Shown here: positions 37,909 through 47,032 of the stretch, in pieces
How the letters are laid out: each line of letters opens with the position of its first letter
How positions within the stretch are numbered: position 1 is the first letter of the stretch
Assembly: GCF_014650435.1 (NCBI RefSeq)
Contig: NZ_BMUY01000017.1
Span: 62,001 to 126,000 of the forward strand
Length of the DNA: 64,000 bases
Source of the DNA: Streptomyces tendae
GTDB taxonomy: Bacteria > Actinomycetota > Actinomycetes > Streptomycetales > Streptomycetaceae
Direction of reading: 5' to 3'
Program-made: the position numbers and the translations under genes
The notes under the pieces: model-generated
Told to the model about the DNA's origin: nothing
The model's database searches: none
The model's input: only the letters and a program-made list of their open reading frames with translations

Positions 37909-37921
37909 CCACTAGATGTGG
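37909..37921 (-). promoter_or_regulatory. NrdR box 2
   Basis: CCACTAGATGTGG, a second palindromic box. Its centre is 31 bp from that of box 1, three helical turns, the spacing known for paired NrdR boxes. Confidence 0.75.
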
Positions 37922-38254
37922 GGCTTGGCCCATACATACACGCCCTGCACGCGTGTCGCGCCTGTGTGTGGCGGCCGCCCGGGCCGCCCCTGGCACACAA
38001 GGCCGTGTCGCGGCCGTATCGCCCCGGGGCATGCGGAGATACGGTGGGCACCTCGGGGAGGGGACGTGGGACTACCGCAAGAGATGGGAGACCCGCCCCG
38101 TCGAACTGGATGCCGGATGGCAGACTGGGGCGACATCCCCGGGGTTGTCACCACGGCGGTGAAGAGTACAGCAATAGGCCCTTTTGTCCGCCAGGCACCA
38201 CGGTAGCCATACACCCAGACATGCAATACGGGCGAGCGATTCGCGTTTTTTCAC
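37922..38254. other. long intergenic stretch between nrdR and lexA
   Basis: The 333 bp between the NrdR boxes and the SOS box contain no supported gene. It is GC-rich with inverted-repeat-prone CCGGGGC runs and a patch matching a B12-box core at 38086-38097 that I do not accept as a riboswitch. Otherwise I see nothing in it. Confidence 0.5.
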
Positions 38255-38270
38255 TCGAACGTGTGTTTGG
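38255..38270 (+). promoter_or_regulatory. LexA SOS box
   Basis: TCGAAC-GTGT-GTTTGG matches the TCGAAC-N4-GTTCGA consensus at 10 of 12 defined positions, 60 bases upstream of the lexA start. It fits lexA autorepression. Confidence 0.75.
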
Positions 38271-38329
38271 CGCAACCTTTCGAAAGCTACTACCGTTGTG
38301 CAGCAGGGAGACCATCGAGAGGGGCCGAC

Positions 38330-39109
38330 GTGACCACCACCGCCGACAGTGCCACCATCACTGCCCAGGAACGCCCCCAGGGCCGTCCTGAGCCGGTGCA
38401 CGCGATGAGCGACGCCGCGAATCCCGAGGGGCACAAGCGCTCCCTTCCGGGGCGACCTCCCGGCATCCGGGCGGACAGCTCGGGACTCACTGACCGCCAG
38501 CGCCGGGTGATCGAAGTCATCCGCGACTCCGTGCAGCGGCGCGGGTACCCGCCGTCGATGCGGGAGATCGGCCAGGCCGTCGGCCTCTCCAGCACCTCGT
38601 CGGTGGCGCACCAGCTGATGGCGCTGGAGCGCAAGGGCTTCCTGCGCCGGGACCCGCACCGCCCGCGCGCCTACGAGGTGCGCGGCTCCGACCAGGCCGC
38701 CTCGGTGCAGCCGACGGACACCGCCGGGAAGCCGGCCGCCTCGTACGTCCCGCTGGTCGGCCGGATCGCCGCCGGTGGTCCGATCCTGGCCGAGGAGTCC
38801 GTCGAGGACGTCTTCCCGCTCCCCCGGCAGCTGGTCGGCGACGGCGAGCTGTTCGTCCTGAAGGTCGTCGGCGACTCGATGATCGAGGCAGCGATCTGTG
38901 ACGGCGACTGGGTCACGGTCCGCCGCCAGCCGGTCGCCGAGAACGGCGACATCGTGGCGGCCATGCTGGACGGCGAGGCCACCGTCAAGCGCTTCAAGCG
39001 CGAGGACGGCCACGTCTGGCTCCTCCCGCACAACTCGGCGTACGAGCCGATCCCCGGTGACGACGCGACCATCCTCGGCAAGGTGGTGGCCGTACTGCGT
39101 CGCGTCTGA
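38330..39109 (+). CDS. lexA: SOS repressor LexA
   Basis: Represses DNA-repair genes and self-cleaves with RecA during DNA damage. The 259 residues include an N-terminal extension of about 40 residues, the winged HTH (LTDRQRRVIEVIRDSVQRRG), the cleavage site Ala-Gly in RIAAGGPILAEE, the catalytic Ser in VGDSMIEAAI and the catalytic Lys in ATVKRFKRED. The GTG start at 38330 is preceded by GAGAGGGG. It is divergent from nrdRJ, so nucleotide supply and SOS genes share one region, and converges on dinG through a bidirectional hairpin. An SOS box lies 60 bases upstream. Confidence 0.96.
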   Translation: MTTTADSATITAQERPQGRPEPVHAMSDAANPEGHKRSLPGRPPGIRADSSGLTDRQRRVIEVIRDSVQRRGYPPSMREIGQAVGLSSTSSVAHQLMALERKGFLRRDPHRPRAYEVRGSDQAASVQPTDTAGKPAASYVPLVGRIAAGGPILAEESVEDVFPLPRQLVGDGELFVLKVVGDSMIEAAICDGDWVTVRRQPVAENGDIVAAMLDGEATVKRFKREDGHVWLLPHNSAYEPIPGDDATILGKVVAVLRRV

Positions 39110-39156
39110 GCGCCACGGCGGGCGGGTACGCGCGACAGCGTCCCGCCGACCCGACC

Positions 39157-39190
39157 GGGCCCCGGAACCTCTGCGCCGGTTCCGGGGCCC
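39157..39190. terminator. bidirectional lexA/dinG terminator
   Basis: A perfect 13-bp inverted repeat (39157-39169 and 39178-39190) with an 8-base loop, between the convergent lexA and dinG stops. Confidence 0.85.
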
Positions 39191-39197
39191 AGCGCTG

Positions 39198-41192
39198 TCA
39201 GCCGCTCTCCGTCTGCCCCTCGGCCTCGGTCTGCCGTGCCTTCGCGTCGATCGCGGCGAGTGACTTGCGGACCTGGTTGCGGTCGGTGGTGAACCAGAAG
39301 TCGGGCAGGGACGCCTTCAGATAGCTGCCGTACCGGGCCGTCGCCAACCGCTGGTCGAGTACGGCGACCACCCCGCGGTCGCCCGACGCCCGGACCAGTC
39401 TGCCCGCGCCCTGGGCCATCAGCAGCGCGGCGTGGGTGGCGGCGACCGCCATGAAGCCGTTGCCCCCGGCCTCCTCCACCGCCTTCTGCCGGGCGCTCAT
39501 CAGAGGGTCGTCGGGGCGCGGGAACGGGATCTTGTCCATGACGACCAGCTGGCAGCTCGGCCCGGGGACGTCGACGCCCTGCCACAGGGACAGGGTGCCG
39601 AAGAGGCAGGTACCCGGGTCGGCCGCGAAGTTCTTGATCAGCTCGCCGAGGGTCTCCTCGCCCTGGAGGAGGATCGGGTACTCCGGGATCCGCGAGCGCA
39701 GCTCCTCGGCGGCCAGCTGGGCCGCGCGCATCGAGGAGAACAGGCCCAGTGTGCGGCCGCCCGCCGCCTGGATCAGCTCGGTCAGCTCGTCGAGCATGTC
39801 ACCGCGGTCGCCGTCCCGGGCGGGGCGGGCCAGGTGTTTGGCGACGTAGAGGATGCCCTGCTTGCGGTAGTCGAAGGGCGAGCCCACGTCGACACCCTTC
39901 CACTGGGGCACGTCGTCGCCCTCGGTGCCCTCGGGGGCCAGGCCCAGCGACGCCCCGACCCCGTTGAAGTCGCCGCCCAGCTTCAGGGTGGCGGAGGTCA
40001 GGACGACGGAGCGGTCGGTGAAGAGCTTCTCCCGCAACAGGCCGGACACGGACATCGGAGCGACTCGCAGCGAGGCACCGAACCGGTCGTGGCGCTCGTA
40101 CCAGACGACGTCCCACTCCGAGCCGTTGGTGATCCGCTCCGCGACGTCGTGCACGGACTCCACGGAGGCCAGCGCCTGCTTGCGGACCGCGTCCTCGTCC
40201 TGCACGGACTTGTCGCGGGTGGTGCCGATGGCCGAGATGACCGTCCGGCAGGCGTCCCGCAGCGCCATCAGGGCGTACCCCAGGTCCTCCGGGACCTCCT
40301 CCAGGCGGCCCGGCAGCGCCAGCTCCATCAGCCGCTCGAAGCCCTCGGCGGCGGTCTGGAGCTGGTCGGCGGCCTTCTCGTTGACCAGCTTCGCGGCGCG
40401 CCGCACCGCACGGTTGACCTGGCCGGGAGTCAGCTCTCCGGTGGCCACCCCGGTGACCCGGGAGACCAGCTCGTGCGCCTCGTCGACGATCAGCACCTCG
40501 TGCTGCGGCAGGACCGGCGCGCCCTCGATGGCGTCGATCGCGAGCAGCGCGTGGTTGGTGACGACGACGTCGGAGAGCTTGGCGCGCTCACGGGCCGACT
40601 CGGCGAAGCACTCGGCGCCGTAGGCACACTTCGTGGCGCCCAGGCATTCCCTGGAGGACACCGACACCTGTGCCCAGGCACGGTCGGAGACGCCGGGCGT
40701 CAGGTCGTCGCGGTCGCCGGTCTCCGTCTCGTCCGCCCAGTCACGCATCCGCAGCAGGTCCTGGCCCAGCTTGCTGGTGGGGGCGGCGGCCTCGAACTGG
40801 TCGAAGAGGCCGTCCTCCTCGTCCTGCGGCACGCCCTCGTGCAGCCGGTGCAGGCAAAGGTAGTTCGACCGGCCCTTGAGCATCGCGAACTCCGGGCGGC
40901 GGCGCAGCTGCGGGTGGAGCGCGTCGACCGCGCGGGGCAGGTCCCGTTCGACCAGCTGGCGCTGCAGGGCCAGGGTCGCCGTGGCCACCACCACCCGCTC
41001 CCCGTGCGCCAGCGCGGGCACCAGGTACCCCAGCGACTTTCCGGTGCCGGTGCCGGCCTGGACGAGCAGGTGGGAGCCGCCGTCGATGGCTTCCTCGACG
41101 GCTTCGGCCATGGCCACCTGGCCGGGACGCTCCGTGCCGCCGACGGCGGTGACGGCGGCGTGCAGGAGTTCGGGGAGTGAGGGCTTCGTCAT
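39198..41192 (-). CDS. dinG: ATP-dependent DNA helicase DinG-like
   Basis: A 664-residue XPD/DinG-type SF2 helicase: Walker A GTGTGKSLG, the iron-sulfur Cys set (about 117-205, ending ECLGATKCAYGAECF), DEAH in VDEAHELVSR, and motifs QGVDVPGPSCQLVVM and AQGAGRLVR near the end. It unwinds 5'-to-3' and helps resolve forks and R-loops. It is a single gene starting downstream of the siderophore cluster (191-bp gap). Despite the DinG name, no SOS box is seen ahead of its start. Confidence 0.92.
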   Translation of the reverse strand: MTKPSLPELLHAAVTAVGGTERPGQVAMAEAVEEAIDGGSHLLVQAGTGTGKSLGYLVPALAHGERVVVATATLALQRQLVERDLPRAVDALHPQLRRRPEFAMLKGRSNYLCLHRLHEGVPQDEEDGLFDQFEAAAPTSKLGQDLLRMRDWADETETGDRDDLTPGVSDRAWAQVSVSSRECLGATKCAYGAECFAESARERAKLSDVVVTNHALLAIDAIEGAPVLPQHEVLIVDEAHELVSRVTGVATGELTPGQVNRAVRRAAKLVNEKAADQLQTAAEGFERLMELALPGRLEEVPEDLGYALMALRDACRTVISAIGTTRDKSVQDEDAVRKQALASVESVHDVAERITNGSEWDVVWYERHDRFGASLRVAPMSVSGLLREKLFTDRSVVLTSATLKLGGDFNGVGASLGLAPEGTEGDDVPQWKGVDVGSPFDYRKQGILYVAKHLARPARDGDRGDMLDELTELIQAAGGRTLGLFSSMRAAQLAAEELRSRIPEYPILLQGEETLGELIKNFAADPGTCLFGTLSLWQGVDVPGPSCQLVVMDKIPFPRPDDPLMSARQKAVEEAGGNGFMAVAATHAALLMAQGAGRLVRASGDRGVVAVLDQRLATARYGSYLKASLPDFWFTTDRNQVRKSLAAIDAKARQTEAEGQTESG

Positions 41193-41383
41193 AGCTCGAC
41201 CACCCTACGGCCCGGGTCCGACAAACGGGTCGGCAAGGCGGGTGCGAGGGGCGCGTGTGACGCTGACTGCGGCGACCGGCGCGGCAAGGCTGGCTCCTGG
41301 GGCAGTGGCCGACGAACGGGACGGGCGACCGGCGGAACGGGCGATCAGCCGGGCGGCAGCGGTGGCGGGCGCGGCGCCGGGCG

Positions 41384-42076
41384 TCACGGAGACTCCCGAG
41401 CCTCCCGTTCGCGGATCATGAAGGCGGCGCGCTTGGCGGGCAGCTCCACTTCGGCCGCCAGCCGGAACCCGGCGCCGAGGAACGCCGCGACGGACGACCG
41501 GTTGCGGACGTCGGGTTCGGCGAGCACCCGTGTGCAGGCGGGGCGCTCCGCGAGCACGAGGTCGGCTACGGCCCTGATCAGCCCGGTGCCGAGGCCCCGC
41601 CCGCGGTCGGCGGCGTCGCCGATCAGCAGGTGGATGCCGGTGTCGTGCGGCCGGACGGGACAGTACCGGGCCAGCGGGTCGAGGTCGGCCCGGTAGATCT
41701 CCCAGTAGCTCATCGGCACCCCGTCCAGCAGCCCGACGCACGGGACGCTGCGTCCGTCCCCGGCGAGCTGGGCCCGTAGGTGGTCGGCGGTCACGCTCTG
41801 CGGTCCGGTCAGCTCCCAGTAGGCGGCGACGGCGGGGTCGTTCATCCAGCGCGCGACGAGCGCGGCGTCCCGCTCGACGTCGACGGGCGCCAGGTGGAAC
41901 ACACCGACGGGGGTGGCGCTCGGTCCCCAGTCGGCGACGCCGTCGAGGAGGTCCGCACGCGCCCGTGCCGTCCTCGTCCCGGCGCGGTCGTCCCCCGCGC
42001 TCCGGAAGAGCGCGACGAACTCCCCGGGCAGGTGCAGGTCCAGGGTGTCGTCGGCGCTCGCGTCGGTGGAAGCCAA
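41384..42076 (-). CDS. siderophore-type GNAT acetyltransferase
   Basis: A 230-residue acyltransferase of the AlcB/IucB/RhbD type (Acetyltransf_8). It has the conserved SYWEIYRADLDPLARY segment (about 125-140), HLLIGDAADRGRGLGT near the acetyl-CoA loop and RVLAEPDVRNRSSVAAF close to the end. It would acylate an amine or hydroxylamine in siderophore assembly. The start is TTG at 42076, with a weak GAAAGAG. It follows the siderophore synthetase by 72 bp and appears to be the last gene of the three-gene cluster. Confidence 0.82.
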   Translation of the reverse strand: MASTDASADDTLDLHLPGEFVALFRSAGDDRAGTRTARARADLLDGVADWGPSATPVGVFHLAPVDVERDAALVARWMNDPAVAAYWELTGPQSVTADHLRAQLAGDGRSVPCVGLLDGVPMSYWEIYRADLDPLARYCPVRPHDTGIHLLIGDAADRGRGLGTGLIRAVADLVLAERPACTRVLAEPDVRNRSSVAAFLGAGFRLAAEVELPAKRAAFMIREREARESP

Positions 42077-42148
42077 GGGATCGCTCTTTCGGGAGGGGAG
42101 GGAGTGAGGGAGGTGCCTCAGGGGCCGGGTGCAGGGGCGGCGGACCGG

Positions 42149-44092
42149 TCAGGCGCGCAACGGGTTGGCGATGGTGACGTAGACGGACTGGGTGTCCACC
42201 GGCCCGACGAGTTCGTCGAGGCCGTGCAGGCGGGTCAGCAGGTTGGCCTTGCAGCGCAGGACGGGTGAGTCGAGGAGATGCGCCGGGAGGGGGCCGCCCA
42301 GCGGGTCCGGGCCGGAGACGAGCTCGCCGAGGAAGCGGCGGAAGGCGGCGAGCAGCACGTGTTCGTCGGCGAGACCCTGCGAGCCGAAGGCGCCGATGAG
42401 GCCGAACACGTTGTTGACGGCGAGGTAGTACGCGAAGCGCTCGTCGGTGACCGCGTCGGGCACGAAGGTGTCGCTGTGCGCTCCGATCCCGGGCAGCAGG
42501 GCGTCCAGTTCCGTGCGCCTCGACTCCCGGAAGTAGTAGCCCTGGTTGTCCCGGTAGCGGCCGCCGGCGGGCCAGCCGTCGGCGTCCAGCATCACGAGGG
42601 TGTTCTGCTGGTGCGCTTCCAGGGCGATGCCCGCACGGGCGTCCAGCCACAGGACGGGGAGTACGACGTGGTGGAGGTAGCGCAGGAACCACTCGGCGGC
42701 GACGGCTCCGGCCGGACGGCCGGTCCGGACGGCGAGCCGTGTGACGACCGCGGCCAGCCGGGAGCGCGGGTCGGGGACGGCGGCGGTGGTGCCCGCGTCG
42801 GTGGGGTCCGCCCGCGGGTGCGGCCACGGCGCCGTGAGGCCGGCCACACAGGAGACGTCGTCCGAGGGAAGGAAGGGATTGTGGCGGACGACGACGTCCA
42901 GCCCGCGCACGGGGCTGCCGTCCGGTCCGTCGACGGCCAGCCAGGCCGGATCACGGACGATGTCGAACGCGGGATGGGCGGCCCGCCACTGCCGGGAGAG
43001 CCCACGGCGCAGCAGGCGGTGGACCTCGACGCCGCGGTGGAGCTCCTTGCGGAGGTTCTCTCGCCGGGAGTTGGTGATGTGCAGTGCCAGCGACAGCTTG
43101 AGCATGGCGGGGGCGCCGGTGCGGTGCACGGTCCGGAGGGAGGAGGTGGGATGCCAAGGGGCGCCGCGGGCTCCGAGGTCCCTGAGCAGTCCGGAGTCCA
43201 GCAGCGCGGCGACCCCTGGCCGGTGTGCGACCGCGCGGAACTGCCAGGGGTGCAGCGGAAGGAGCGCGTATCCGACCGGCGGGACCGGACCGTCCGCGGC
43301 GAGGCGGGCCGTGAGCCGGGGTGCGGCGACCGGGCGGCCGCGCTCGGTCCAGGCCGAGTCGCTGGCGAGTACGGACGGGGCCACGGCCACCCAGTGCAGG
43401 GGGAAGGAGCCGCGCAGTTCCGGAGAGTACCGCCGCGCCTCCGCCTCGGTGAGGCCCTCACGGCTCTTGGGGGTGGGGTGCAGCGGATGCCCGAGGAGGA
43501 GCGCCTGTTCGGCGGCGAGGAACAGGTCGGGGGGTGCCGGCGCCGGACGACCGGTGCCGCCGTCGGGGTGTAGTCCGCGGTCGCGCAGGATTACGGCGGT
43601 ACGGCGGACGGAGTCGGCCACGCGCGCCACGAGGTCGGTACCGGCGGGGCCCGGGATGCCGGGGGCCTCCCGCCCGAGCAACGCGGCGAGGGTGAGGGCG
43701 TCGACGGGTGGTGCCGAGGCGGGTGCGTCGACCAGTCGCGGGAGGCCGAAGCGGTGCCGCCCGGTCGGGGACCAGTAGGCCACGGGGACGGCCAGGGCCG
43801 CGCCGCAGGCCGGGAGCCGCAGGTACAGGACACCGTCGCCGGGCGGGCCCACGCCGGCCTCTCGGACCCAGCAGCGGAGCAGGTTCTCGACGGCGGCGGC
43901 CTGCGCCGCGGCATGCGCGTCCGAGTGGGTGCGAAGGTCTTGCGGGCTGCGTTGTGAGCCTAGGGCTTCTCGGAGTTCCTGAGCGTGGTGGGGATCGGGA
44001 CTCTCCGGGGAGGAACAGGAGGATGCGGCGGCGGCCGGTCGGGTTCCGGGCGGCTCGGCGGGCGCCGGCTCGGGTGTGGGGGTGATGTGCAA
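42149..44092 (-). CDS. IucA/IucC-type NRPS-independent siderophore synthetase
   Basis: A 647-residue ATP-dependent synthetase that amide-links a carboxylic acid (often citrate) to an amine. Diagnostic motifs: LHPWQFRAV (about 270), MLKLSLALHITNSRREN (about 323-339), EAHQQNTLVM (about 503) and RYRDNQGYYFRE (about 522). The start is TTG at 44092 with GAGGA upstream; 50 residues of disordered Pro/Ser/Ala precede the fold. It sits between an aminotransferase and a GNAT gene. There is one synthetase and no monooxygenase or decarboxylase next to it, so the substrate and product are not predictable. Confidence 0.88.
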   Translation of the reverse strand: MHITPTPEPAPAEPPGTRPAAAASSCSSPESPDPHHAQELREALGSQRSPQDLRTHSDAHAAAQAAAVENLLRCWVREAGVGPPGDGVLYLRLPACGAALAVPVAYWSPTGRHRFGLPRLVDAPASAPPVDALTLAALLGREAPGIPGPAGTDLVARVADSVRRTAVILRDRGLHPDGGTGRPAPAPPDLFLAAEQALLLGHPLHPTPKSREGLTEAEARRYSPELRGSFPLHWVAVAPSVLASDSAWTERGRPVAAPRLTARLAADGPVPPVGYALLPLHPWQFRAVAHRPGVAALLDSGLLRDLGARGAPWHPTSSLRTVHRTGAPAMLKLSLALHITNSRRENLRKELHRGVEVHRLLRRGLSRQWRAAHPAFDIVRDPAWLAVDGPDGSPVRGLDVVVRHNPFLPSDDVSCVAGLTAPWPHPRADPTDAGTTAAVPDPRSRLAAVVTRLAVRTGRPAGAVAAEWFLRYLHHVVLPVLWLDARAGIALEAHQQNTLVMLDADGWPAGGRYRDNQGYYFRESRRTELDALLPGIGAHSDTFVPDAVTDERFAYYLAVNNVFGLIGAFGSQGLADEHVLLAAFRRFLGELVSGPDPLGGPLPAHLLDSPVLRCKANLLTRLHGLDELVGPVDTQSVYVTIANPLRA

Positions 44093-44134
44093 CGCGGTCC
44101 TCGTGACGTGCGGGAGCGGGGCGGGGCGGCGGTC

Positions 44135-45571
44135 TCATCGCGCGGCGTGCGCCCGGTGGGGCGGAGCGTGGCCGCCGCGCCGCCGGTCCACCGCCTGCAC
44201 CGCGTCGGCGAAACGATCCAGGATCGTGGACGTCTGCTCCTCGGTGATGATCAGGGGCGGCAGCAGTCGCACGACGTTCCGGTCCGGGCCCGTGAAAGCC
44301 ACGATCAGGCCGCGCCGCAGACACTCCCGTTGGACGGCGAGGGCGAGTTCGCTCCCGGTGCCGGGTGGGCCGCCTACGGAGGGAATGCCGCCCGGGGGAT
44401 TGCCGTCGGAAGGAGCGCTGTCGGAGGCAATGCCGTCGGAGCGAGTGCCGCCGCAGGGAGCGCCGTCGGGTGCACCGTCCGGTGACACCAACTCCACGCC
44501 GATCATCAGGCCGCGTCCGCGCACGTTCCCGACGCATGCGAACTCCGCGGCCAGACCGCGCAGTCGGGACAGTATCCGGCCACCGAGGGCGGCGGCATGC
44601 TCGGCGAGACGTTGCTCGCGAACGTGAGCGAGGGTGGCCGCGCCCGCGGCCAGGGCAAGTTGGTTGCCACGGAACGTACCGGCGCCGGGCGCTCCGGCGG
44701 CGCGCCGGTCGGAGCCGGTGCGACGGCCGTCGAGGTCCTCGTGGTGGACCACCGCGGCCAGCGGCAGGCTGCCGCCGATCGCCTTGGAGAGGATCAGCAC
44801 GTCGGGGGTGACCCCACTGTGATCGACCGCCCACAAGGCACCGGTCCGGCCGACCCCGGTCTCGGTCTCGTCGGCGATGAGCGGCACGGATCGTTCGGCC
44901 GTGACGCGCCGCAGGTCGCGCAGCCACGCGTCGGGGACGGGCAGGACGCCGTCCGCGCTGCGCACCGGTTCCAGGACCACACCGGCGGGCGGTTCCCCGG
45001 CGTCGGACGGGCAGCATGCCTCGGCTGCCGCACAGAGGTGGGCGCCGGTGGGGGTGACGATCGGGGCCCGGCCGGTGGCGGCGCGGACCAGGGCGACCGC
45101 GGTGTCGACCGGGTCGGTGCCGCCGGGTCTGCAGAAGCGCACGCGCGCGTGCTCGGCGAGCCGGGGTGGGAGCGTGCGCAGGAGTTCGGTGACGAATGCG
45201 TCCTCGACCGGGGTGGTGAGGCCCATGACCTGCAGCGGGGTCTCCGAGTCGAGAACCCTGCGCATCGCTTCCAGGACGACCGGGTGATGGTGTCCCAGGG
45301 CGAGGGTCCCCGCCCCCGAGGCGCAGTCCAGGTAGCGGCGGCCGGCGGCGTCCTCGATGGTCAGCCCCCGGGCGCGGACGGGCACGACCGGGAGGGCGCG
45401 CGCGTAGGTACGCGCCGCGGCCTCCCGCGCCGGCTGACGCCTCGGTGCGCCTCCCGCCCCGGCCGAAACGCTGGCGGCCTCCTCGGACCGGCCGTCCTCA
45501 AACCCGCCGTCCTCGGACCGGCCGTCCTCGGACCAGGCGCCCGCCAACCCCTCGTACGCGGTTTCCGCCAC
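44135..45571 (-). CDS. class III aminotransferase of the siderophore cluster, diaminobutyrate-type, unusual domain
   Basis: A 478-residue PLP enzyme that probably makes a diamine-type building block such as 2,4-diaminobutyrate. Core motifs: SGAGTLALGHHHP, GGTDPVDTAVALVRAATGR, VPLIADETETGVGRTG and the PLP Lys in LILSKAIGGSLPLA. About 50 residues are missing after TGRAPIVTPTGAH compared with normal class III enzymes. Two repeat-rich insertions are present: SEDG/FEDG repeats in the N-terminal 40 residues, and a Gly/Ser/Pro/Asp tract near 375-415. Both are unlike the neighbours. The GTG start at 45571 has AGAAGAG upstream. It is the first gene of the cluster. Confidence 0.75.
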   Translation of the reverse strand: MAETAYEGLAGAWSEDGRSEDGGFEDGRSEEAASVSAGAGGAPRRQPAREAAARTYARALPVVPVRARGLTIEDAAGRRYLDCASGAGTLALGHHHPVVLEAMRRVLDSETPLQVMGLTTPVEDAFVTELLRTLPPRLAEHARVRFCRPGGTDPVDTAVALVRAATGRAPIVTPTGAHLCAAAEACCPSDAGEPPAGVVLEPVRSADGVLPVPDAWLRDLRRVTAERSVPLIADETETGVGRTGALWAVDHSGVTPDVLILSKAIGGSLPLAAVVHHEDLDGRRTGSDRRAAGAPGAGTFRGNQLALAAGAATLAHVREQRLAEHAAALGGRILSRLRGLAAEFACVGNVRGRGLMIGVELVSPDGAPDGAPCGGTRSDGIASDSAPSDGNPPGGIPSVGGPPGTGSELALAVQRECLRRGLIVAFTGPDRNVVRLLPPLIITEEQTSTILDRFADAVQAVDRRRGGHAPPHRAHAAR

Positions 45572-45777
45572 GGCTCTTCTCGACCTCCCGCTGTCCGGAC
45601 ACGACGCGTCGTGCCGGGCCCGTCCTCGGCACGGAGGACCGCGGCGCGCGACAGCGGACCCCCCACCGCTAGCAACCGCGGCGCGTGCGGCGGGTTACGG
45701 GTTGCCCGAAGATCCTTGCCGTGCCCGCCCGGCCGCCGCTCCCCCACCGGACGCTCGCGGGGGCCGGCCGGCCGGAC

Positions 45778-46772
45778 TCACCAGGCGAACGCCTCCGGCG
45801 ACGGACCCGGGCCCGGGAAGATCTCGTCGAGGCCCTCCCGCACCTCCTGCGGCAGATCGAGGTCGATGGCCCGCAGCGCGGAGTCGAGCTGCTCGCGGGT
45901 GCGCGGGCCGACGATCGGGCCGGTGATGCCGGGCCGGGTCAGCAGCCAGGCCAGCGCCGCCTCGCCCGGCTCGATACCGTGCTTGTCGAGCAGTCCTCGT
46001 ATGCCTGCACCCGTCCCCGCACGGCCGGGTCGTTGAGCAGGCGCGCCCCGTGTCCCCCGGTCCTGCGCCCTCCCTTGTGCTCCTTCTTGAGTACGCCCCC
46101 GAGCATGCCGCCGTACAGCGGTGACCAGGCGATGACGCCGACGCCGTACTCCTGCGCGGCCGGGATGACGTCCATCTCGGCGCGTCGTTCGGCGAGGTTG
46201 TACAGGCACTGCTCGCTGACGAGACCGAACGTCGAACCGCGTCGCGCCGCGACCTCGTTGGCCTGCGCGATCTTGTAGCCGGGGAAGTTGGAGGAACCGG
46301 CGTAGAGGATTTTGCCCTGCTGGACGAGGACGTCGACGACCTGCCAGATCTCGTCGAACGGCGTTAGCCGGTCGACGTGGTGGAACTGGTGGATGTCGAT
46401 GTGGTCCGTCCGCAACCGCTGCAGCGAGGCGTCCACCGCCCGGCGGATGTTGAGGGCCGAGAGCCGGCCGTAGTTCGGCCACTCGGGGGATCCGTCGGGC
46501 AGCATGTCGCCGTACACCCTGGTGGCGAGCACGGTCTTCTCGCGGCGTCCGCCGCCTTGTGCGAACCAGGCGCCGAGGATCTCCTCCGTGCGCCCCTTGC
46601 CCGCGCTCTGGCCGTAGACGTTGGCGGTGTCCACGAAGTTGACGCCGGCCTCCAGCGCGGCGTCCATGATGGCGTGGCTGTCGGCCTCCTCGGTCTGCGG
46701 TCCGAAGTTCATGGTGCCGAGCACCAGTCGGCTGACTTTGAGTCCAGTGCGTCCGAGCTGCGTGTATTCCAT
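45778..46772 (-). pseudogene. aldo/keto reductase with a frameshift
   Basis: An NADPH-dependent oxidoreductase gene with 995 bases, one short of a whole number of codons. The first part (MEYTQLGRTGLKVSRLVLGT, FVDTANVYGQSAGKGRTE, VLATRVYGDM, HQFHHVDR) is a clear AKR fold with catalytic Tyr in NVYG; the rest (LLDKHGIEPGEAALAWLLTR, GPRTREQLDSAL) continues in another frame. The break is at about 45993-45995, where inserting one C after YEDC restores AYED-LLDKH. It may be a base-calling error, as for the TetR gene, or a decaying gene. It is divergent from the first protease gene. Confidence 0.8.
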
Positions 46773-47032
46773 GGTGATCAGCCAACGCCTCAACAGCGGC
46801 TCCGTACCGCTGGCCGACCACGCGGGGATCGCCGCCGAGCAGCGCCGGTCACGGCGGCTGTGTCCGAACCGTTGCCGTTCCGTCGGAAGTCCCCCACGGC
46901 GGGCGCATAGTGTGTGGTGCCGTTCCAGGTCGCAGTCGATCCGCGGAACCGGGCCCCGGGAGACCGGGCCGGGGTCCGCGGATCGGTTCGGCCACAGCAC
47001 CATGTTCGTTCACAGCAGGGGGAGTCAACACC

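Noticed and set aside
38086..38097. B12-box-like patch in the lexA-nrdR gap
   Set aside because: Only the GGAGACCCGCC core fits; the other conserved blocks of a cobalamin riboswitch are not seen in either orientation.
37953..38162. Small open frame between nrdR and lexA
   Set aside because: No convincing ribosome site or family match, and it lies in a regulatory region.
41193..41383. SOS box ahead of dinG
   Set aside because: No TCGAAC-N4-GTTCGA-like sequence near its start.
45572..45777. Iron box ahead of the siderophore cluster
   Set aside because: No TTAGG-type repeat found, so iron control is not visible here.
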